From positions 6,105 to 68,173 of IMG/VR virus record IMGVR_UViG_3300030099_006113: a stretch of DNA of 62,069 bases. One strand, written 5' to 3'. The notes under the pieces were generated by a model. The model had not been told where the DNA came from. It did not search any database and saw nothing but the letters and a program-made list of their open reading frames with translations. The position numbers and the translations under genes are program-made. Shown here one piece after another: positions 14,721 through 21,730 of the stretch; the stretch's first letter is position 1, and each line of letters begins with the position of its first letter. Source of the DNA: a virus.

Positions 14721-15446
14721 ATGGCACAGACACGCCATCACTACACCAAAAGACCGTCGGCTAACGTCAAAACTGGCCCGGTTACAGTCACTAGAACCAC
14801 AACAGAAACATGCCCAAAGTCATGCCCATTGCTTGGCAATGGCTGCTACGACCAACAAGGGAATGGCAACATACATCGGACCAAGGTTGACGCGGGCAAG
14901 TATGAGACCGTATCGGTCAGCGAGTATATGCGAGCTATTCGGAACTTTACCTACATCTACAGACACAATGAAGGCGGTGACTTATGGAACGGTAAAACAT
15001 CCGAGCATATTTGTGCTGACACGCTCAAGACATTTGCCGCGTCCAACCGATTGTACCGACGTACGCCAATTGTCTACACTCACAAGGCATGTGTAGGTAA
15101 GCGCTCACACTGGGCAATCCGAAAGAAAAACCGGGAGGCCATCAAAGATAGTGGAGCCGGGTTTGCCATCAATGCCAGCGTAGAATCACTGGCCGACGTC
15201 GACGAAGCCCTAGAGCATGGCCTAGATTGCGTGGTGGTCCTGCCCTCTGACACTGGCAAGGGGCTGACTCGCACGCCTAAGGGTAACCGGGTTGTGACAT
15301 GCCCGGCCACGTATGGCCCAACACAGTGCGTCACATGTGGGTCGGGTAGGCCCCTGTGCACTCGTAAGGACCGGGGTTACGCCATTGGGTTTCCGGCCCA
15401 CGGGGCAAGTAAGCGCAAAATCACTCTAAACATTTTGAAGGGGTAG
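14721..15446 (+). CDS. Cys-rich early protein, 241 aa (phage A)
   Basis: N-terminal TCPKSCPLLGNGCYDQQGNG is a hallmark of a phage protein family of unknown function (DUF7227-like, from memory). Further Cys residues near the C-terminus (CPATYGPTQCVTCGSGRPLCTR) suggest metal binding. A central part (INASVESLADVDEALEHGLDCVVVLP) looks like alternating alpha/beta. The leader TTGAAAGGGTAAACATC precedes ATG 14721, and the C-terminal LKG plus stop belong to the next leader. Confidence 0.7.
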   Translation: MAQTRHHYTKRPSANVKTGPVTVTRTTTETCPKSCPLLGNGCYDQQGNGNIHRTKVDAGKYETVSVSEYMRAIRNFTYIYRHNEGGDLWNGKTSEHICADTLKTFAASNRLYRRTPIVYTHKACVGKRSHWAIRKKNREAIKDSGAGFAINASVESLADVDEALEHGLDCVVVLPSDTGKGLTRTPKGNRVVTCPATYGPTQCVTCGSGRPLCTRKDRGYAIGFPAHGASKRKITLNILKG

Positions 15447-15450
15447 GGCC

Positions 15451-15633
15451 ATGGGCAAAACAACGATTGAATTTTTTCGGGGCCACCGCCGACAATGGGT
15501 GGCCGCAATTTACCACAACAGTGTTTGCGTTAGCTGGCAGACTGTCGGGACTATGCGCAACGTTCGGCGAATCATCAAGAAACAATTGGAGCCCATTGGG
15601 GCGAGCTATCGTATCTACGATTTGAAAGGGTAG
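15451..15633 (+). CDS. small basic early protein, 60 aa (phage A)
   Basis: Starts at ATG 15451 just after TTGAAGGGGTAGGGCC, whose TAG is the stop of the previous gene. Compact and basic, with FFRGHRRQWVAAIYHN and MRNVRRIIKKQLEPIG segments, consistent with a small alpha/beta nucleic-acid-interacting fold. It too ends in LKG with the stop inside the next gene's leader. No family recognised. Confidence 0.65.
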   Translation: MGKTTIEFFRGHRRQWVAAIYHNSVCVSWQTVGTMRNVRRIIKKQLEPIGASYRIYDLKG

Positions 15634-15637
15634 GACC

Positions 15638-15769
15638 ATGCAACAACTAGGGAAATTTCTAACACAAAGAGAAGCCGAGCAATTTATCAGGCGCTTAAGC
15701 AAGCCACGCCAGGCCTCGTATCTCATGATTGAGGAATGGGGTTACATCGTCGTGTATCGGGCGGATTGA
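15638..15769 (+). CDS. tiny early protein, 43 aa (phage A)
   Basis: ATG 15638 follows TTTGAAAGGGTAGGACC, and the frame ends at TGA 15,767, five bases before the converging end of the minus-strand nuclease gene. The peptide has a basic amphipathic helix (TQREAEQFIRRLSKPRQASY) and a short WGYIVVYRAD strand at the end. Support comes from the leader and the tight fit between neighbours. Confidence 0.55.
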   Translation: MQQLGKFLTQREAEQFIRRLSKPRQASYLMIEEWGYIVVYRAD

Positions 15770-15774
15770 AAATG

Positions 15775-16155
15775 TTAATCGTCGGCTTTTGGCTTCTTAT
15801 CTTGTTCTTTGTCCTCTTCGCTTGTCTCACTTCTGACTCTCTCAATTAGCCACTCTATGGCTTTATCGGCGCCTCGGGCGATGTAGGTACTCCAGCCTGC
15901 ATCGTTCAGGGCGTCCAACCATTTGCTTTGGTTGGCGCTAACGCTCCCCCCTGATTTCCTCTTGAGTTCAATGGCCGCCTGTATCGGCGCAAAGATAAGC
16001 ACATCCGGAACCCCTGACTTGACGCCCTGTCTTTTGAGCGAGGCCGCAACAACCTTGCGCCGATGACCCCCATTAGGAACGTGGCACCACAGGAACTTCC
16101 GGCCGTCGAGATATGCCGCGAGCTTCATCTGTTCTTTCTCTTCACTGTCAACCAT
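15775..16155 (-). CDS. VRR-NUC-type nuclease, 126 aa (phage A)
   Basis: The motif series HVPNGGHRR (residues 25-33), SGVPDVLIF (47-55, with D51), AIELKRKSG (61-69, with E63 and K65) and Q76 matches stand-alone VRR-NUC domains of the PD-(D/E)XK superfamily, which cut structured or flap DNA. A charged tail follows. It is the last gene of a three-gene minus-strand cassette and overlaps the prim-pol gene by eight bases. B has a different PD-(D/E)XK nuclease at 56,901-57,362, possibly a functional replacement. Confidence 0.85.
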   Translation of the reverse strand: MVDSEEKEQMKLAAYLDGRKFLWCHVPNGGHRRKVVAASLKRQGVKSGVPDVLIFAPIQAAIELKRKSGGSVSANQSKWLDALNDAGWSTYIARGADKAIEWLIERVRSETSEEDKEQDKKPKADD

Positions 16156-18232
16156 TGCCTTGGGTCCTCACATAGTATGTGGTGGGCCGACCTTTTTTCG
16201 GCTTGTGTCGTTTCATTGTCACCTGGCCCCCGTCAATCAAGTCTTTCAATATCTTCTGTCTTTGGTCCCTAGGGACTGCTCGCGTCTTTATGGTTAGGTC
16301 TGCTTGGCTTGTCCCTTCCCTGGTAATGTGGCGTAACACGCTCTTGAGCGTTCGTTCATGCTCGCTATCCGCTACACGGTCGACCACGTCAACCACCGTT
16401 GTTTTGATTTGGTTTGTCACCAGCTCACATCCCCACGCCACATCGGCTAGCGATACCTCAGGCCGCTTGAAATCAATCCCGATAGCTCGAATCATGGCTA
16501 TCTTGACGGCGTGCTCATAGGCGCGTGACCATAGAGCATCTGTGCCGCTTGAGCGATATTCAATCATCTGTCGGCGGATATTTTTCTCATAGTCGCCGAG
16601 ATATTCTTTAGCTTCCGGCGATATGGGAACCGTATGCAGGGGGATATCCATGCTCCCGTTGGCGATATCCGCGCCATGGCCTTGCTTGGATTTGATATAG
16701 GATCGCACCATTTTAAAGTAACGGATAAGGGGCTCCGGTGGTTCAAGGGTGATGGGCTCCTGACGTTCGGGCATACTGTTACCGATATCAAAGATAATCA
16801 ATCGGTTCAGGAAGCCGTCCATAACCTGGGTGCTTTTGAGCGACTCATAGAAATGGTTCGGTGTGGTGGTCCCATAAAGCGACACACATGGCTGGAAGAT
16901 ATCCACCCGTGGCCGGTTGCCATCGGTGTCGGCGTATTGCATCCCACGGAAGGTGCCCTTGGCCCTGCTGAATAGCTCCAGTAACGTGGCCATGATATCG
17001 GCCTTGTGTGTGCTGGCATGCTTAGATGTTAAGGACTTGAGCATCAACCCGAACTCATCGATAGCTAGCATAGTAGCAGGCGAGCGCTGACAATGCTTGA
17101 GCAACCCCTGAGCCGATGACATCCGGCCCGTGCCTAGCCTTTCCCCCATGCCGGACTCATTAAAGAGCTGGTCAGCACAGTGCAGCGGGTGTTCTTTTCC
17201 TGAGCCAGAGAAGCCAATCGAGCACGAATAGATATTGGTGCGCAGGTTGGTGGGGCTCCTGTAGTACCGGCCATAGAGCGTGCCTAGGATGGGCAGGGCC
17301 GCAGCCAAAGATAGCACCGGCTGGGGATATATGGCCGTGCGGTTGATGAACTCGCAGATGGCACCGAGCGCACCGGGCACCTCTAGCAGGTGAGCGGGCA
17401 CACCCTTGACGGCGATACCTTCAATGGGCTTGGGTTCAAACCCTTCATGCTCGATAGCTAGGGCGTCATCAGGATTGTTGCGCAGGTGAGTTGTGACAAC
17501 ACTTGCTAGTGTGGTGTCTAGCTCGTCTCTCTCCAGAGGGTCTGGGTTGGTATCGTTCCACTGGGTTAACAATCCCTTAATAGACTTTAGGTCATGCCCC
17601 TCGTGGATATACTGGCCCACTAGGGATGCGGCCGCGTTGTTGCGACCACCCTCTTCAACCGGCGACCCGTCGTGTGCATCCCTGACCGTCGTGGAGTCAA
17701 ATAGGTATTCTGTATTTTGTTCGACGCCGTTGTATGCGTTGATGTGCGCGATATCCTCACGACTGAGACAGGGTAGGTCGTCAAATGATTGAGCGCCGGC
17801 GGCCTTGTCTATCACCCAGCGATATCGCTTGCCGCTTGTATGCCTGGATGGCGGACCCACCACATAACCACCCATGCCCCTGACGTCCACTTTGGCGTCA
17901 ACGTTGACAGAGTTTCGAATCTCAAAATCGGACGCACCGTAGTAGAAGTGCATGCCCTTGCCAGTCTGCGCTGCCCACGGGGTGCGCGGTAGGTTATCGA
18001 TTACCCACTTGATTGACTCGCGTGAGTCAGCATCGACAACCACCACGTCTTTACCCGTGATAATACCAACGTTCGCCGTTGGCCACCTTCCCCACCAGGC
18101 CTCCACATCCTCTTGGGTCGGTGTCTCATTTTGATATTTCGCCCATGGTATGAGCGCCTTCTTTCCCTGCAATGGGATGACCCGCATCCCGTTGTCCCAC
18201 ATTGCTAATGCACTATCCAACATTGTTGCCAC
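16148..18232 (-). CDS. bifunctional primase-polymerase with C-terminal ATPase, 694 aa (phage A)
   Basis: The N-terminal prim-pol domain shows VIPLQGKKALIPW (18-30), VVVDADS with D67 and D69, and GKGMHFYY with H95, followed by DVRGMGGYVVGPP. The C-terminal half has a P-loop GFSGSGKE (340-347) and Walker B AIDEF (390-394), resembling DUF3987-type replicative ATPases. Together they should prime and unwind DNA, which fits the lack of other primases in A. GTG 18232 follows GGGGAG; ATG 18223 is an alternative. It is transcribed against the surrounding early genes. Confidence 0.85.
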   Translation of the reverse strand: MATMLDSALAMWDNGMRVIPLQGKKALIPWAKYQNETPTQEDVEAWWGRWPTANVGIITGKDVVVVDADSRESIKWVIDNLPRTPWAAQTGKGMHFYYGASDFEIRNSVNVDAKVDVRGMGGYVVGPPSRHTSGKRYRWVIDKAAGAQSFDDLPCLSREDIAHINAYNGVEQNTEYLFDSTTVRDAHDGSPVEEGGRNNAAASLVGQYIHEGHDLKSIKGLLTQWNDTNPDPLERDELDTTLASVVTTHLRNNPDDALAIEHEGFEPKPIEGIAVKGVPAHLLEVPGALGAICEFINRTAIYPQPVLSLAAALPILGTLYGRYYRSPTNLRTNIYSCSIGFSGSGKEHPLHCADQLFNESGMGERLGTGRMSSAQGLLKHCQRSPATMLAIDEFGLMLKSLTSKHASTHKADIMATLLELFSRAKGTFRGMQYADTDGNRPRVDIFQPCVSLYGTTTPNHFYESLKSTQVMDGFLNRLIIFDIGNSMPERQEPITLEPPEPLIRYFKMVRSYIKSKQGHGADIANGSMDIPLHTVPISPEAKEYLGDYEKNIRRQMIEYRSSGTDALWSRAYEHAVKIAMIRAIGIDFKRPEVSLADVAWGCELVTNQIKTTVVDVVDRVADSEHERTLKSVLRHITREGTSQADLTIKTRAVPRDQRQKILKDLIDGGQVTMKRHKPKKGRPTTYYVRTQGNG

Positions 18233-18261
18233 GACTCCCCTCCGAGCTGGCTATAGATTAT

Positions 18262-18459
18262 CTATTCGTTGTCGTCATCACCCTGCGCATTCTTCTCCAT
18301 TTCCTGCAATCCCATCACCATAGCTTGCCTCAGCACGTCACTTCGGTTAGGTTTCGCACCGGGGTAGCGGACAATGTCTTTCTCTAGAAACGGGATAAGA
18401 CTGTCTGCCAAATTAATCACTTCCTCTGAGAGCCTGAGCCCTGTTACCTTTAACGCCAT
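18262..18459 (-). CDS. ribbon-helix-helix type regulator, 65 aa (phage A)
   Basis: ALKVTGLRLSEEVINLADSL fits a short beta strand followed by a helix, then NRSDVLRQAMVMGLQEME, the usual ribbon-helix-helix dimer plan, with an acidic tail. AAGGAG lies seven bases before ATG 18459. It heads the minus-strand prim-pol cassette, beside divergent promoters and an inverted repeat (18,542-18,579), so it probably controls this switch region. Confidence 0.75.
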   Translation of the reverse strand: MALKVTGLRLSEEVINLADSLIPFLEKDIVRYPGAKPNRSDVLRQAMVMGLQEMEKNAQGDDDNE

Positions 18460-18490
18460 GCGTTAACTCCTTGTTAGTGTTACCGTTATC

Positions 18491-18519
18491 TTTGTAGCAC
18501 ACATCGGTCAGACAGTCAA
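18491..18519 (-). promoter_or_regulatory. promoter of the prim-pol cassette (phage A)
   Basis: Minus strand TTGACT (18,519-18,514), a 17-base spacer, then TACAAA (18,496-18,491), about 30 bases before the start codon of the ribbon-helix-helix gene. It explains how a minus-strand cassette is expressed inside a plus-strand region. Confidence 0.65.
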
Positions 18520-18541
18520 GCCTCGTTCTTTTTTTCTTTTT

Positions 18542-18579
18542 TTGTACACGCCTTGTCTTTTTGTGCTTGACCTGTACAA
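18542..18579. promoter_or_regulatory. TTGTAC/GTACAA inverted repeat between divergent promoters (phage A)
   Basis: TTGTAC (18,542-18,547) and GTACAA (18,574-18,579) are perfect inverted half-sites 26 bases apart; the second lies in the spacer of the rightward promoter. A plausible target of the neighbouring ribbon-helix-helix protein. Confidence 0.45.
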
Positions 18580-18595
18580 CGGCAATTGATAGATT
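18567..18595 (+). promoter_or_regulatory. rightward promoter of the second early block (phage A)
   Basis: TTGACC (18,567-18,572), a 17-base spacer, then TAGATT (18,590-18,595), about 25 bases before ATG 18619. It is divergent from the prim-pol promoter, so the two could be controlled together. Confidence 0.6.
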
Positions 18596-18618
18596 GGGAT
18601 TAACGAAAGGGGGCCGCC

Positions 18619-19026
18619 ATGGCCGATGCAAACAGAAAACCACAACCAGTTGATGTCCTAGGCTTTGAGCTAGCCAAGGCAAAAGAACTGGAAGCGAGCG
18701 CGCGTGAGAAGCGCGTGCAGATTGAACAGAAGCTAATCGAGGCGATTGGTGCCAAGGAAGAAGGCGCGACTACGCAGACGGGTAACTACTTTAAGGTCAC
18801 CACCACCGGCAAGCTGACACGCAAGTTGGATGTGAAGGCATTCAATCAGATTGCAGCGCAGCTAGGCGAGCATGCACCCGTGAAGACTACGGTCTCGCTG
18901 GATGTGCGTAAGCTCAAGAAGTTGGCAGTGGATGAGCCAGCTTTGTTCTCACTGATGCTTGACGTTATCGAGACTAAGCCAGCGAAGACAGCAGTGACAG
19001 TTGTGGAGGTGAGTGATGCAGATTGA
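18619..19026 (+). CDS. DUF7173-like early protein, 135 aa (phage A)
   Basis: The central block EQKLIEAIGAKEEGATTQTGNYFKVTTTGKLTRKLD, here quoted only in its landmarks KLIEAIG, KEEG and TTTGKLTRKLD, is typical of a phage family of unknown function placed near recombination genes. It is helical at the N-terminus (ELAKAKELEASAREKRVQIE). The leader GAAAGGGGGCCGCC precedes ATG 18619. It is the first gene of the second rightward block and overlaps the next by a few bases. Confidence 0.7.
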   Translation: MADANRKPQPVDVLGFELAKAKELEASAREKRVQIEQKLIEAIGAKEEGATTQTGNYFKVTTTGKLTRKLDVKAFNQIAAQLGEHAPVKTTVSLDVRKLKKLAVDEPALFSLMLDVIETKPAKTAVTVVEVSDAD

Positions 19027-19345
19027 ACTAACGATTGAGATTGATGACAGCGTCGTCATGTCTGCGGTTGAGAGCGGGCTAGAGTACATCAGCCAGACAT
19101 GGGGTGAGGTATCCAAGCGCCCATCCGTGATGGGGTCCTCCTGGATCGTTGTCGAGAACGACCCGGACTTGGCGGATGCAGGCAGCCATCAGACCCTGGG
19201 GCGTTTAGAGATTATCGACGGGGTGAAGCACCTGGCAATGGATGAGCCGGCAGAATACGCCAAGCTAATGACGGGTAATGCTGATGAGCACACTGGCAGC
19301 CTTATTGTCCAGTACGGGCTATGGAGTGTATCGAGATATGTCTAA
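19016..19345 (+). CDS. hypothetical early protein, 109 aa (phage A)
   Basis: ATG 19016 is five bases after GGAGGT; a GTG three bases earlier is possible. The protein is acidic with alternating strand/helix character (QIELTIEIDDSVVMSAVESGLEYI) and an MDEPAEYAKLMTG segment. Interestingly the neighbouring gene has a similar AVDEPALFSLML segment near its end, so both may bind the same partner, but this is weak. No family recognised. Confidence 0.65.
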   Translation: MQIELTIEIDDSVVMSAVESGLEYISQTWGEVSKRPSVMGSSWIVVENDPDLADAGSHQTLGRLEIIDGVKHLAMDEPAEYAKLMTGNADEHTGSLIVQYGLWSVSRYV

Positions 19346-19577
19346 TCCTTTTCCAGATACTCAGCAGGATATTGAGCGCCGTGCGATTCGTAGAGAGTTG
19401 GACCGGCTACGGGAGATGGCGCGTGCCATTGAAGATGAGGCCAGCGAGTTGGCCAACGAGATAACCAAGTTCGAGGATGGGCTTGAAGAGAGGTGGGAGA
19501 AGGAGGACGGCGATACTTTAGATGATTCTGTCGACATCCCGACCCTTGTCCGCAGACATCGAAGGAGAAACTCATGA
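19338..19577 (+). CDS. coiled-coil early protein, 79 aa (phage A)
   Basis: The start at ATG 19338 overlaps the end of the previous gene (ATGTCTAA). Residues about 10-60 form a strongly charged heptad-like helix (RRAIRRELDRLREMARAIED), and the end is basic (LVRRHRRR). Overlap at both ends shows a tightly packed operon. Function unknown; a small dimeric helical factor is likely. Confidence 0.65.
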   Translation: MSNPFPDTQQDIERRAIRRELDRLREMARAIEDEASELANEITKFEDGLEERWEKEDGDTLDDSVDIPTLVRRHRRRNS

Positions 19578-19798
19578 TGTACTACCCAAAGAGCAATGAG
19601 CTTATCTTTACAGACGAGCACGTCAAGGCACTTGCAAAGGCGCATAAGGTTTTGGCTCGTGCCCGTGATTTATTGGAGCACGTCGAAGACGGCATCGTTA
19701 TTGGCGATAACCACTACAGTATCGTCGTTGCCGAAGGTCGACTTGCGGACATTATTGAGGAACTAACACCTGGCAACGGATTGGATGTGGGGCAATGA
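19574..19798 (+). CDS. small early protein, 74 aa (phage A)
   Basis: Overlaps the previous stop as ATGA and the next gene's start by four bases. Contains an amphipathic helix (HVKALAKAHKVLARARDLLEHV) and a beta-like GIVIGDNHYSIVVAEGRL segment. It sits directly upstream of the RecA-like ATPase and may work with it. No family recognised. Confidence 0.65.
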   Translation: MMYYPKSNELIFTDEHVKALAKAHKVLARARDLLEHVEDGIVIGDNHYSIVVAEGRLADIIEELTPGNGLDVGQ

Positions 19799-20472
19799 AG
19801 TTGATTAGCACAAACCAACTAGGCCGAGAGGATAACACAAGCATCGTGGGCTACGGCCCATCGGGGGCGGGGAAGACATTTGCTATCTCGACTATCGAGG
19901 AGCCATGTCTGATCCTGAGTGCAGAGGCAGGCCTGCGTTCCTTAGCTGACTTCGATATTCCGGCTGTTGAGATTGAACACCCTGGGCAACTGGTGGACGT
20001 TCTCAATTGGCTGGCAAGCTCGAAGGAGGCCGAGCAATATACGTGGGTCTGTCTCGACTCAATCAGTGAGATTGCAGAGCAGATACTAGCGGTGGAGCTG
20101 AAGGCCAACAAGGATGGGCGTAAGGCCTATGGCGAGATGGCAACGAAGACCACATCTATAGTTCGCGCGTTTCGTGACCTGAAGAAGTGTGTGTACATGA
20201 CAGCCAAGCAGGAGCGCGTGAAAGATGAGTTTACGGGCGGCCTGGTCTGCGCGCCGGATATGCCGGGGCAGCGCATGCGTCAGCAGTTGCCTTACCTGGT
20301 GGACCACGTGTTTGCATTGCAGGCGCGCAAGGATGCCGAGGGTAAGATTCAGAGATATTTTCAAACAATGGGCGACGAGAAGTTTGTCGCTAAAAGCAGA
20401 GGTGGCAGGCTGAAGCAGTTCGTTCCGCCCAACTTGACACGTATTAACAACCTTTTGAAAGGGGTAGAGTAA
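19795..20472 (+). CDS. RecA-fold AAA ATPase, Sak4/AAA_24-like, 225 aa (phage A)
   Basis: Walker A GPSGAGKT at residues 21-28 and Walker B VCLDS ending at 89 place it with phage nucleotide-binding proteins of the AAA_24 type, several of which are single-strand annealing recombinases (Sak4). Immediately downstream is a DUF669-like protein, the usual partner with single-stranded-DNA-binding features, then a PD-(D/E)XK nuclease: a complete recombination set. The B relative at 54,514-55,260 is followed by the same partner. Confidence 0.85.
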   Translation: MKLISTNQLGREDNTSIVGYGPSGAGKTFAISTIEEPCLILSAEAGLRSLADFDIPAVEIEHPGQLVDVLNWLASSKEAEQYTWVCLDSISEIAEQILAVELKANKDGRKAYGEMATKTTSIVRAFRDLKKCVYMTAKQERVKDEFTGGLVCAPDMPGQRMRQQLPYLVDHVFALQARKDAEGKIQRYFQTMGDEKFVAKSRGGRLKQFVPPNLTRINNLLKGVE

Positions 20473-20900
20473 TGGCATATTTTTCTTTTGATACAAGCGA
20501 CATTGAAAGTGGGCTTATTCCGGACGGGACTGTCCTGAAGGTGTCGGTGGTTGACTCTGATATCGTTGAGCGCGATTGGGGCCTGCGTATGCCGGTGACG
20601 GTTGAGGTGCTTGAAGGTCAGTGGCAGGGCACCCGCATCAGCGATGGTTACAACATCAAGCACCACAAGCCAAAGGTTCAGGCCATTGGGCAAAAGCAGC
20701 TAAAGCGATTGTGTGAGGCGGTTGGCGTTGAGAGGTTTAAGGATACTCACGAGCTTCATGGCAAGCCGTTTATGCTAACCGTTAAGATTGAGGCCGGTAC
20801 CGGCGGCTACGATGACAGTAACAAGTTTGCAAAGATGGAGGCCTGCGCCGATGCGGCCGTTCCATCCAATGAAGACGGAAAGGCGCCTTGGGAGCTATGA
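20472..20900 (+). CDS. DUF669-like, putative ssDNA-binding protein, 142 aa (phage A)
   Basis: Starts FSFDTSDIESGLIPDGTVLKV and ends with an acidic KAPWEL tail, like single-stranded-DNA-binding proteins whose acidic C-terminus recruits partners. The segment YNIKHHKPKVQAIGQKQLKRLCEAVG is basic. In B the equivalent (55,254-55,742) also ends in an acidic/helical segment and follows the ATPase. The ATG directly follows the ATPase stop, inside a TTGAAAGGGGTAGAG leader. Confidence 0.75.
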   Translation: MAYFSFDTSDIESGLIPDGTVLKVSVVDSDIVERDWGLRMPVTVEVLEGQWQGTRISDGYNIKHHKPKVQAIGQKQLKRLCEAVGVERFKDTHELHGKPFMLTVKIEAGTGGYDDSNKFAKMEACADAAVPSNEDGKAPWEL

Positions 20901-21730
20901 CCAAGTTTGTGTTCGACCCTGACGGGGACGTTGCACGGGCCATCGATGATGACAGGGCGAGTAAGCAGGGAGACGGCCAACGCGCACACTTGGGCTGCTC
21001 CATTATCGGACGGGACTGTCCCCGCGAGATCTGGTACTCGTTTAGATGGGCCGCGCAAGTTCAATGGTCGGGTCGAATGCTACGCCTTTTTGACCGAGGG
21101 CAGAGAGAAGAAGTCACTCTCGTCTCTCTTCTTCGGGCCATCGGCTGCGAGGTCTGGGATCACACCCCCCACGGTGATCAATACCGGGTCTCGTTCGCCG
21201 ATGGTTACATCGGTGGCAGTGTGGACGGGATAGCCAAGGGGATACCTAACGACCCGGACACGCCATACCTTCTTGAGTTCAAGACGCACAATGACAAGAG
21301 CTTTCAGGAGCTAAAGAAGAAAGGCATGATTGAGTCTAAGCCAGCTCACCATGCGCAGATGCAGCTATACATGAAGGGCCTCAATCTTCGGGACGGATTG
21401 TATATGGCTGTGAATAAGAACGATGATGAACTGTATACAGAGCACGTTACTTATGATGAGAGCGTGGCTAGGGAGTATCTCGGCAGGGGGCTGGATATTG
21501 TGGAGTCCCGTGTCCCATTGCCAAAGATATCCAATCGTCCAGACTGGTATCAGTGCAAGTGGTGTCACTATTCGGGGCAGTGCCACAAGGGGCTGCCACT
21601 ATCGAAGAACTGTAGGACTTGTGAGCACGTCCGCATGCCAGGAGCAGGCAAGTGGGAATGCGGGCTTACGAGCAAAGAGCTGTCAGTAACAGAGCAAAAG
21701 AATGGGTGTGAAGAATGGAAGTCAGTCTAA
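20897..21730 (+). CDS. PD-(D/E)XK nuclease, Cas4/RecB-like, 277 aa (phage A)
   Basis: GGSVDG (D110), LLEFKT (E127, K129) and HHAQMQLYM (Q154) form the nuclease core expected for RecB/Cas4-type exonucleases. A C-terminal Cys cluster (CKWCHYSGQC, then CRTC) could hold an iron-sulfur cluster as in Cas4. It overlaps the previous stop as ATGA. With the ATPase and DUF669-like protein upstream it fits a recombination pathway that resects DNA ends. No equivalent with this architecture exists in B. Confidence 0.85.
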   Translation: MTKFVFDPDGDVARAIDDDRASKQGDGQRAHLGCSIIGRDCPREIWYSFRWAAQVQWSGRMLRLFDRGQREEVTLVSLLRAIGCEVWDHTPHGDQYRVSFADGYIGGSVDGIAKGIPNDPDTPYLLEFKTHNDKSFQELKKKGMIESKPAHHAQMQLYMKGLNLRDGLYMAVNKNDDELYTEHVTYDESVAREYLGRGLDIVESRVPLPKISNRPDWYQCKWCHYSGQCHKGLPLSKNCRTCEHVRMPGAGKWECGLTSKELSVTEQKNGCEEWKSV

